64,000 bases of DNA from Saccharina japonica (taxonomy: Eukaryota > Sar > Phaeophyceae > Laminariales > Laminariaceae): contig MEHQ01003762.1 in NCBI GenBank assembly GCA_008828725.1, positions 273,091 through 337,090 of the forward strand, in the 5' to 3' direction. A program made the translations under genes and the position numbers. Positions 60,803-64,000 of this stretch are shown here, piece by piece. The notes beneath the pieces were generated by a model. The model did no database searches. It was not told the DNA's origin and saw only the letters and a program-made list of their open reading frames with translations. Every line of letters starts with the position of its first letter. The first letter of the stretch is position 1.

Positions 60803-63412
60803 ACCAGATATTTCCGAAAACGCGTTGTTCGGTATTGGCATTCGGTATTGGCATTCGGAATTGACAATCGGTCGCACCCCTAGTGTGAACTCGACGCTGT
60901 TTTTTTACGGTAACGCTTACACTGCTGAAAAAAAGCGTCCCGCACTACTTACTCCCAACTAAATAAAGTGTGTCCCAAAAAAAATGTTTGCAGTTCCTAA
61001 AAGGGAGTAAGAGCGATTTTCATCTTATTTAGGGATATGAGAGTGTAGCGAAACTCTCTCTTGAACCGAGGTACTGTATATATTTCGGCTTGAAAAGGTC
61101 GTAAAGCGGGAAATGTTAGTACCAAGTCTCCTCTGAAACCGGGTACCCTTTGTTTCGTTTCGTTTCGTTTCGTTTCGTTGTTGTTGTTGTTCCGTCCAGG
61201 TTACCATGTCTCCGTTTAAGGTGGACGCACCCGGCGGCATCAACTCTATGATGACCAGCCTCATGAAGCCCGTCCTCCCGTTGATCTTCTACGCGCAGTT
61301 CATGTACCTTTACAGGTATGGCATCAATACAAGGACCGGTTATACATGAATATCAATTGCAAGCGGTCCGTATATTTACGCCCAGAGCGGTGTACCATAT
61401 TTGTTTGTCGAATAACATTTTTTACGTGCGCTACTTCCTATTTATTTATGTTTCCCTCTGGCGAGATGGGCCAGAAAGGCTACTGCTTGTATTGTTGAGG
61501 CTATTAACAGGCTAGTGCTGGCAGTGTTGGAGCTATCAATAGGCTACTGCTTGCAGTGTTGGAGCTATTTCTGTAGTAGGTTACTGCCTGTTGTGTTGGA
61601 GCTATTATTAGGCTACTACTTGTTGTGTTGGGGTTATTTCTGTAGTAGGTTACTGCCTGTTGTGTTGGAGCTATTGATCGGCTATTGGTTGTCGTGTTGG
61701 AGCTTAATAGGGTATCTACTGCGTGTCGTTTTGGAGCTACGTACTATTCGGCTGCTGCTTGTTGTGTTGGAGCTATTGATAGGCTACTGCTTGTCGTGTT
61801 GGAGCTATTAATTGGCTACTGATTGTTGTGTTGGAGCTATTAATAGGCTACTGCTTGTTGTGTTGGAGCTACGAGTATTAACAGGCTACCGCTTGTAGTG
61901 TTGGAGCTATTAATAGGCTACTGCTTGTAGCTGAACAGTTTTCTTCTGCTTGGTGTCCCTGGATCCTGTGGATGCTATTGCTTGTAGTGTTGGAGATATT
62001 AACAGGCTATTGCTTGTAGTGTCGGAGCTAATGATGGGCTACTGTTTGTAGCCCAGCAGGTTTCTTTCCTGCTGCTGTCTGTTACGAGTGATGGACCGCA
62101 AAGCTTAGCTTTACGTTGCACGTTGTACTACGTATGGCAAACATAATGACAAAATGAATGCATCGTATGATATCTTCAACAACAACAGAGTATATAGAGA
62201 TGCGTTAAAATCTAGACTGTATAACTCTGTATCGGTATAGACTTCATACTCCATACCGTATATATGTTTACAGCAGTTGTGGGACGAATGATATATACAG
62301 CAGTATAGATGTTATCTTTATGGAAACAACACATGTTACCGGTGTTGGAAAAAAATACTTCCGAAAAGCGTACGGGACATTAATTCATTAATTCCGTCCA
62401 ATTTAGTAAAACGAATACTCGTGCCCACGTTTCGGATGACATAGTGGTGTCTTTTTAACCTATTTCGGGCACATTAAAAACCTATATGTTTACGTACAGT
62501 ACCTTTATTGACTATAAATATTACGGGGGACTATAGTAAATAGGGGACCCAATCTTGTTATTAATAGTACAAATAAGGAAATATGTAGGTTTTTGTGTTC
62601 GCCGTAGGTCCTATTTACTGCGTATGGTCTCCCGTGATGACAATGTTTGGTCGTATTTACTATGGTCCTCCGTTATGTATATCATACTTAGGGCCATAGT
62701 AATAGATACCGGTAGTAACCAGAAGCTACGGCGGGGCCCAAAAGCATGCATCCCCCTTAGTTCAGGGCACCATACTTTGGTTATGATTATGTACTACAGT
62801 AGTTAATACTTTGATACTGTCACTATGTACTACTGTGTGTCCGTAAATACTCTAAAATGTATATTCTTAAGACTAACTTAAAAAACGTATATACGTATAT
62901 AAGTGTGTACAAAAACAAATACAAATACAAAAAAGGCGAGTGCAGTGCTTTAAAGAACTTACAAAATGTGCACAAAAAAAACTGGTATTCTACTATTACG
63001 GGGGAGCATAGTAAATACTACTGTAGTAACACTAGTAATACTAGTAAATAGGACCTACGGCACACACCTATTACGTATTTTTTGGCAATAGTTAGTCCTA
63101 TTTACTAGTGTTTACTATGGTTCCCCGTAATACTGCAATGCCAATCAATACCTCCCGTCCCGGAGTTGTAGAGATGCGAGGATACATGGCCGTACATAAG
63201 ACTACTGCCATGCATGGCATGCATTACTATGAGTACACCCCCCCCCCCCCCTAAGTTTCCACCCGGTTGCCCTGAAGGCTGGAGAGTGCGAGAAGCTCAC
63301 CGGGACGGAGCGGGCCCGGGCAAGGATACAGACGGAAGCCTGCTGGGAAGCGGCCAAGAAGGATGGAACGTTCGGACGTGGCTACGAACGTTCTCAGAAA
63401 CAGTTCTCTTAA
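36034..63412 (+). CDS. ZEP: Zeaxanthin epoxidase, complete 12-exon gene
   Basis: FAD- and NAD(P)H-dependent monooxygenase that converts zeaxanthin through antheraxanthin to violaxanthin in the plastid xanthophyll cycle (family knowledge). Exons: 36034-36462, 47471-47649, 49452-49536, 52496-52572, 53816-53894, 54295-54420, 55659-55787, 56518-56613, 57573-57704, 60015-60149, 61200-61315, 63256-63412. Phases match at every junction (1740 nt, 579 residues). Seen: signal peptide plus FGAP-type transit start; GxGxxG at G125/G127/G130 with the ribose-binding Glu at 148; [11 protein letters not shown] (157-167); DG motif GADGIW (276-281); GD motif [16 protein letters not shown] (413-428); RRIVR-like RTRIVR and NFDTP near 480-487; a hydrophobic segment at ~513-527. 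There is no FHA domain such as plant enzymes carry. Intron 10 has a GC donor. Algal stramenopiles often have several epoxidase paralogues; which one this is cannot be decided here. Confidence 0.93.
37440..37765 (-). repeat. tRNA-derived SINE, copy 3
   Basis: The body matches 12725-12880 and 7132-7280 (CATCCCATGTATTATCTTCG, GTCGTAACTTAGACCCGGAG, AAGTAGGCTCCTCTCCCTCC). The tRNA-like head lies at about 37685-37765 on the minus strand: CGCCCCGGTGGGCTAGCAGG (A-box region) and GTGAGTTCGAGCCCCCCC (B-box region). Confidence 0.65.
37838..37895. repeat. Perfect 20-bp inverted repeat with 18-nt loop
   Basis: TCGATTGAGAAATCCAATCC (37838-37857) is exactly reverse-complemented at 37876-37895. The loop contains CCGGAATTCG. 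In the intron transcript this would be a stable stem-loop. Confidence 0.95.
38852..40508. mobile_element. hAT-type DNA transposon, 1.66 kb, non-autonomous or degenerate
   Basis: The terminal inverted repeats are CAGTGTTGTAAATCG and CGATTTGCAACACTG. The flanking 8-mers are GTGTTGGC (38844-38851) and GTATTGGC (40509-40516), a 7 of 8 match. CAG.G ends with an 8-bp target duplication are hallmarks of hAT elements. The interior is far short of a ~600-residue transposase. Minus-strand frames at 39092-39622 and 40035-40412 could be remnants (the latter has an acidic [10 protein letters not shown] stretch), but no catalytic or BED-finger motif is visible. A diverged MITE B (38960-39095) and a 165-bp tandem duplication lie inside. 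Confidence 0.8.
39822..40151 (+). repeat. 165-bp tandem duplication inside the hAT element
   Basis: The unit starting TTCCGGGAACCGGCTCAAGT (39822 and 39987) occurs twice with essentially one difference (GGCCAAGCTCG versus GGCCGAGCTCG). Confidence 0.95.
40605..40870 (+). repeat. GATC foldback repeat copy in ZEP intron 1
   Basis: Left arm GATCGTACAGATCATACAGA, right arm GATCTGTATGATCTAGCTCA, then GCACGTTTCCTGGGTTGGAT. It starts about 100 bp downstream of the hAT end. Confidence 0.7.
40925..41150 (+). repeat. CTTGCTTTTG decamer minisatellite
   Basis: About twenty units of CTTGCTTTTG, CTTGCTTTCG and CTTGCTCCTG. It shares the CTTG word with the giant array at 18229, though the unit differs. Confidence 0.9.
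41300..41465 (+). repeat. CTACTGGGCTAATG minisatellite
   Basis: Alternating TGCTACTGGGCTA and TGCTCTTGGGCTA/CCATTTGGCTAA units, about ten in all. Confidence 0.85.
42762..43935 (+). repeat. ~570-bp direct tandem duplication
   Basis: The block with GCCGACCCCTGCTCTGCCTA recurs at an offset of 561 bp (42781 and 43342), and GCGATGATATCTGTACAGTA at an offset of 580 bp (43096 and 43676). Both halves contain TTTTTCCAGGATTCCATGCC and ACACACGCTCTTTTTTTTT. Reading frames are not conserved between copies, so this is treated as non-coding intron duplication. Confidence 0.9.
43955..44095 (-). repeat. MITE D copy 3, degenerate
   Basis: AATAAGAAATTCGGAAGCCG, TTATATTGAAGCTAGTATAA, GCATCCTCTCCTCTCATGTA and TTATTAGGTGTCATGCACTA follow the order of 11277-11461. 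Confidence 0.55.
44246..44296 (+). repeat. (GTT)n microsatellite
   Basis: Seventeen GTT units, pure, in ZEP intron 1. Confidence 0.95.
44584..45372. mobile_element. Long foldback element with ACGAGCTGGTTCAAG ends
   Basis: The outer ends ACGAGCTGGTTCAAGTTGAA (44584) and TTCACCTTGAACCAGCTTGT (45348) are inverted. An inner pair of arms (about 45042-45155 and 45205-45318) is also inverted: AGGTCCTGAAATTTAGCACA against TGTGCAAATTTCCAGGACCT, with ~50 bp between. A related start, CTACGAGCTGGTTCCAACGA with a nearby AAATTTGGCACGC block, occurs at 27048-27140, so this is probably a dispersed family. No transposase is visible. Confidence 0.6.
45765..45990. repeat. GGGTCG foldback repeat
   Basis: TCACGGGTCGGGTCGGGTTG and a long GGGTCGATCGGGTCGG run are followed by CCCAACCCGACCCGGCTTGA and GGCCCGACCCGTGAG, so the two ends are complementary. 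Confidence 0.75.
46032..46163. repeat. MITE A copy
   Basis: TATTACAGAGGACCACACAT and CTACTATGCCCCCCCCCCCC GTATT are the inverted ends, with AATATTGTTATTAATAGTAA inside. The right end has gained a C run. Confidence 0.7.
46235..47470. other. 3' part of ZEP intron 1
   Basis: A weak GATC repeat relic (GATCTTTGTCATCTGTATGA, 46252) and TATACCCCTTGTATCCGTTA repeats (46940-47010, a ~18-bp minisatellite) are present. T-rich blocks at 47370-47465 lead to the CGCTGTGCAG acceptor. Confidence 0.5.
47471..47649 (+). CDS. ZEP: ZEP exon 2: FAD ribose Glu and [11 protein letters not shown]
   Basis: Residues 144-202 plus two bases. Starts VKVIEK, where Glu148 ends the Rossmann beta strand, then [20 protein letters not shown], and ends IKDGIRTEW with the Trp codon split over the intron (TG/G). 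The last ~45 bases are the part copied four times in the following intron. Confidence 0.92.
47690..48445 (+). repeat. GGTTGGTTGATT minisatellite in ZEP intron 2
   Basis: Degenerate tetranucleotide-based repeat (TTGGTTGGTTGATTGG) that is broken by one exon-2-like segment (48108-48170). It resumes in patches at 48575-48640 and 48725-48840. Confidence 0.85.
48100..49055 (+). repeat. Four degenerate copies of the exon 2 tail within intron 2
   Basis: The exon tail GGCATCAAGGACGGCATCCG, followed by AACCGAGTGG, recurs at about 48116-48170 (GGCATCAAGGATGGCATCCG, AAACGAGTCG), 48648-48712 (GGCACCAAGGACGGCATCCG, GACCGAGCGGTGATAG), 48888-48945 (GGCATCAACTCAGGGACGGC, ACCGAGTGGTACGAG) and 48975-49050 (AACGGCATCGAAGACGGCAT, AACCGAGTGGCGAG). 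Three are preceded by GGCGA. They contain changes to the encoded residues and the splice site, so they look unconstrained. Confidence 0.85.
49060..49320 (+). repeat. TTTTGTATGTGCTGTATGCG minisatellite
   Basis: About ten ~24-bp units of GCG.GTTATTTTGTATGTGCT before exon 3. Confidence 0.8.
49452..49536 (+). CDS. ZEP: ZEP exon 3
   Basis: Completes W203 and reads [20 protein letters not shown] to VIDRPDLQ, which corresponds to the WYVKFDT..LP.TRVI.R..LQ segment of the family. Donor CAG/GTACAC, phase 0. Confidence 0.9.
49630..49860 (+). repeat. CCCTTTGACGGATGTCGG minisatellite
   Basis: About seven ~33-bp units with CCCTTTGAC.GATGTC.G at the start of ZEP intron 3. Confidence 0.8.
49870..51080. 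other. ZEP intron 3, no clear feature
   Basis: GC-rich stretch without recognisable repeat family; a 14-base C run lies at 50941-50954. The frames at 49951-50467 show no motif. Confidence 0.35.
51081..51565 (+). repeat. Dispersed poly(C)-tailed repeat, long copy 2
   Basis: Starts GTTGGCGTCGTTGGCAACGA, includes ACTGCGTGAGCTCAGACAAC and TTTGTGCGGGGTGAGAACCT, then the blocks of copy 1, and ends CACAGCATGAGTACATCAGC before CCCCCC. Confidence 0.8.
51740..52250 (+). repeat. Dispersed poly(C)-tailed repeat, long copy 3
   Basis: Parallel to 51081-51565 block by block (GTTGGCGTCGGTTGGCAACG, TTTGTGCGGGGTGGAGAACC, CATGCAAGTCCGCCTCACAA), ending GCATGAATATGAAGTTCACC. Two long copies side by side suggest a local duplication or repeated insertion. 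Confidence 0.8.
52496..52572 (+). CDS. ZEP: ZEP exon 4
   Basis: Reads [20 protein letters not shown] then YENTD, with a Gly codon split over the intron (GG/G). It matches the L..(A/E)VGED(V/I)....V..(F/Y) strand region of the family. Donor GTGAGA. Confidence 0.88.
52573..53815 (+). other. ZEP intron 4, no clear feature
   Basis: Contains AT-rich low complexity and CCTATTGGACTA repeats (53095-53160). It ends with a broken C tract and CACGCCACCACCAG. Confidence 0.5.
53816..53894 (+). CDS. ZEP: ZEP exon 5: DG motif
   Basis: [20 protein letters not shown] followed by DGIWSQ: the GADGIW motif (276-281) contacts FAD and the NAD(P)H pyrophosphate in group A flavin monooxygenases. Donor CAG/GTGAAT. 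Confidence 0.92.
54098..54260 (+). repeat. Impure GTT/GCT trinucleotide tract
   Basis: (GTT)n at 54105-54134, then GGTGGTG and TGCTGCTGCTGC blocks leading to the GTGCTGTAG acceptor of exon 6. Confidence 0.85.
54295..54420 (+). CDS. ZEP: ZEP exon 6
   Basis: [20 protein letters not shown] followed by [20 protein letters not shown]; corresponds to the SGYT.(Y/F).G segment after the DG motif. Donor AAG/GTGCGG. Confidence 0.9.
54565..54770 (+). repeat. GATC repeat, right-arm fragment
   Basis: GATCCGTATGATCTGTATGA and similar words repeated, then TGTATGTCACGGCTCTTGCG; only the TGTATGATC arm is present. Confidence 0.6.
55481..55597. repeat. MITE A copy, clear ends
   Basis: ATATTAGTGGGACCATAGTA and TTACTATGGCCCCCCGTAAT are inverted ends around ~75 bp. 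It sits 60 bp before the acceptor of ZEP exon 7. Confidence 0.75.
55659..55787 (+). CDS. ZEP: ZEP exon 7
   Basis: [20 protein letters not shown] then [20 protein letters not shown]; matches the Y.G..Q.FV.SD.G.G..QWY.F segment. Donor GAC/GTGAGA. Confidence 0.92.
56150..56400 (+). repeat. TTCGATATATCGA palindromic tract
   Basis: Repeated TTCGATATATCGAA and TTCGATATTT words near 55425-55465 and here; short self-complementary units in ZEP intron 7. Confidence 0.55.
56518..56613 (+). CDS. ZEP: ZEP exon 8
   Basis: [20 protein letters not shown] then [12 protein letters not shown]; corresponds to F.GW...V..L...T....I..RD.YDR.P. Donor TCG/GTAAGG. Confidence 0.92.
56744..56930 (+). repeat. GGACCGTTTGGATAT minisatellite
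   Basis: Seven ~27-bp units of TGTAAGGACCGTTTGGATAT. The unit resembles the MITE C terminus (ATGTAAGGACC), so it may be an amplified MITE end like 2686-3030. Confidence 0.8.
56930..57115 (+). repeat. GATC foldback repeat copy
   Basis: ATGATCTGTAGGATCTGTAT, GATCTAGCTCATGTTGCCGT, ACATGTTTCCTAGGTTGGAT and CATAACGGCAGGTTAGG follow the family order. 57130-57300 then holds three ~60-bp GTTGGCAGTA..GACTTCAC units. Confidence 0.7.
57573..57704 (+). CDS. ZEP: ZEP exon 9: GD motif
   Basis: [20 protein letters not shown] then [20 protein letters not shown] and MLKE. The GD motif with GQGG is the FAD ribityl-binding signature of group A monooxygenases. Donor GAG/GTTTGT. The last ~50 bases plus the donor are repeated eight times downstream. 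Confidence 0.95.
57705..58745 (+). repeat. Tandem array of the exon 9 tail plus 5' splice site (~123-bp unit, 8 copies)
   Basis: The GATGCC word of exon 9 (57655) recurs at 57778, 57901, 58024, 58149, 58272, 58394 and 58517, and as GGTGTC near 58645. Each unit has GATGCCAGGCTATGGAAGAC, ACATCCTCACCAACATGCTC, AAGGAGGTTTGTACATGCGT (the donor) and GTGGTGGCGTTTTTT, AGCCTGGTTTACGGGGGTAG. The coding-like half varies (CTATGGAAAACTG, ACCAAGATGCCCAAG), and read-through from exon 9 meets a stop in the first unit. Confidence 0.95.
58860..59270. other. ZEP intron 9 middle part
   Basis: 58858-58930 carries CTGGACGAAATTGTAAGGAC and TCCTTATATTTCCGTCCATA, inverted, related to MITE C. 59150-59240 is the end of the second poly(C)-tailed family (CGTGGTCAATGGTCAAATAA, AAGCAACAAATGGATACGCC). 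Confidence 0.55.
59333..59970 (+). repeat. (TGTCC)n array, about 128 units
   Basis: Nearly pure pentanucleotide array in ZEP intron 9; interruptions (TTTCC) are seen only near 59881 and 59906. Both ends are flanked by TCCGCCTCGTCC. All frames stay open (SCPVL and TGQDR artefacts). It ends 44 bp before exon 10. Confidence 0.97.
60015..60149 (+). CDS. ZEP: ZEP exon 10 with GC donor
   Basis: [20 protein letters not shown] followed by [20 protein letters not shown] and DTPMK, matching the (Y)...R..R...(I/V)...S......(I)..(F)DTP tail of the family. The only donor that keeps phase 0 with exon 11 is AAG/GCGAGA at 60150, a GC-AG intron; the GT at 60171 would give a frameshift and stop. Confidence 0.85.
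60150..61199 (+). other. ZEP intron 10 (GC-AG)
   Basis: A (CT)n run at 60772-60798, a weak GATC repeat relic near 60255-60470, and TTTCG pentamers then GTT units (61151-61191) before TCCGTCCAG. No gene seen. Confidence 0.6.
61200..61315 (+). CDS. ZEP: ZEP exon 11: hydrophobic C-terminal segment
   Basis: [20 protein letters not shown], then [18 protein letters not shown], an amphipathic to hydrophobic stretch that may touch the thylakoid membrane (inference). The Ser codon is split (AG/T). Donor GTATGG. Confidence 0.88.
61500..62050 (+). repeat. ~31-bp minisatellite in ZEP intron 11
   Basis: About seventeen units of GTTGGAGCTATTAATAGGCT, ACTGCTTGTTGT with substitutions and variable spacing. 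Confidence 0.9.
62519..62637. repeat. MITE A copy
   Basis: TATTACGGGGGACTATAGTA and TACTGCGTATGGTCTCCCGT form the ends, with GGAAATATGTAGGTTTTTGT inside. Confidence 0.7.
62994..63132. repeat. MITE A copy with symmetrical ends
   Basis: TATTACGGGGGAGCATAGTA and GTTTACTATGGTTCCCCGTA are inverted ends; both copies of the terminus are flanked by TA, the likely target dinucleotide. Confidence 0.75.
63150..63254 (+). repeat. Poly(C)-tailed repeat directly abutting ZEP exon 12
   Basis: CCCGTCCCGGAGTTGTAGAG, GATACATGGCCGTACATAAG, ACTACTGCCATGCATGGCAT, ATGAGTACACCCCCCCCCCC, then CTAAG. The C run is the only pyrimidine tract before the exon 12 acceptor. Confidence 0.8.
63256..63412 (+). CDS. ZEP: ZEP exon 12: C-terminus
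   Basis: The first base completes Ser528, then [40 protein letters not shown] and [11 protein letters not shown] with stop TAA at 63410. YLYSFHP across the junction is as expected for stramenopile epoxidases (recalled family knowledge). The AG at 63269 (CTGAAG) would give a different frame and is rejected. Confidence 0.85.
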
Positions 63413-63429
63413 AAAGACAAACCACCATG

Positions 63430-63850
63430 AAACGTTTTGATTGGCCCAAAAAAGGCTGCGAACGTTTCTCACGAATGTTCTCATAATAAGCAGTTCTCTT
63501 CAACTGGAAGGTTTTGGTTTTGATATGATGGGCCCCAATTTTATTTTATGAGGCGGTGGGGGGGGGGGGGCTTTTTTGTGGAGCCCCTTCCCCCCCCCGC
63601 GTGCTTGGAAACGGCGAAGAAGGATGGAAGCTCCGGACGCTGCTGCGAACGTTCTTAAAACCGGTTCTCTTTGAATGGAATTTGGTTGGCTGAAATCTTT
63701 GATGGCAAGGCGGGGGGGGGGGGGGGGGGGGGATCCATCCCCCCATCCCTCTCCCAGTGTGCCTGGTTGTTTTGTGATGAGCAAGCAGCGAACGTTCTCA
63801 GAAACATTTTTTCTAGAATGGAACTTTTTGATTGGTCAATTTCTTTGGGG
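63430..63850 (+). repeat. Three degenerate copies of the exon 12 tail downstream of ZEP
   Basis: Exon 12 ends CTACGAACGTTCTCAGAAAC, AGTTCTCTT. Downstream, CTGCGAACGTTTCTCACGAA with AGCAGTTCTCTTCAACTGGA (63453-63510), then GGAAACGGCGAAGAAGGATG with GCTGCGAACGTTCTTAAAAC and CGGTTCTCTTTGAATGGAAT (63604-63690), then GCAGCGAACGTTCTCAGAAA and TAGAATGGAACTTTTTGATT (63785-63835). G or C runs separate the units. They fall in the 3' UTR or flank. Confidence 0.85.
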
Positions 63851-64000
63851 CGGGGCGGGGTTTTCCAGTGCACCGGTTTGCTCTATGAAGAAGGGATGTT
63901 TGGAGTGGTGGGACGTTTGGTTTGCCCGAGTCTGTGACATTTGAGTGTGACATTTTTGGCAGGAGGGAAGGGATTAAGAGGAGCGGAGAGAATACGTAGC

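Overview
This window is nuclear DNA from a eukaryotic alga, not a prokaryote. It has GT-AG introns, long repeat-filled introns, and GC-rich exons set in simple-sequence DNA. The best taxonomic clue is the N-terminus of the zeaxanthin epoxidase gene: a hydrophobic signal peptide followed by A-L-S-F-G-A-P, which resembles the ASAFAP-type plastid entry signal of algae with secondary, red-algal-derived plastids. I infer a photosynthetic stramenopile; a brown alga or close relative is plausible, but the species is not provable from the sequence.

Layout. 1-4200: dispersed repeats, including poly(C)-tailed elements and MITE-like inverted repeats, with no gene seen. 4211-16909: a ten-exon gene on the + strand for a 381-residue protein of unrecognised family, including a 29-nt microexon; its introns hold many minisatellites, MITEs and an assembly gap at 10279-10390. 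18229-22359: an uninterrupted (CTTG)n array of about 4.1 kb. 22360-29550: intergenic DNA with a 30-bp-type minisatellite and tRNA-derived repeats. 29553-35150: a frameshifted tyrosine-recombinase (DIRS-order) retrotransposon with gag-like, RT, RNase H and recombinase regions between two ~210-bp direct repeats. 36034-63412: a complete twelve-exon zeaxanthin epoxidase gene (579 residues predicted) spread over 27 kb. Its 11-kb first intron carries a hAT element with a near-perfect 8-bp target duplication, a SINE, a perfect 20-bp hairpin, foldback elements and a ~570-bp tandem duplication.

Most unusual signal. In the epoxidase gene the 3' ends of three exons (2, 9 and 12) are followed downstream by degenerate extra copies of themselves. 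Exon 9 is followed by eight ~123-bp tandem copies that carry the exon tail plus its 5' splice site. Exon 2 is followed by four scattered copies and exon 12 by three. In addition, a dispersed repeat family found on both strands keeps one end that runs into a poly(C) tract. Several copies lie against splice sites, where the poly(C) tail seems to act as the polypyrimidine tract, including at the last epoxidase exon.

The two host genes point the same way but have no evident functional link. The epoxidase acts in the plastid xanthophyll cycle; the upstream gene has no assigned role.
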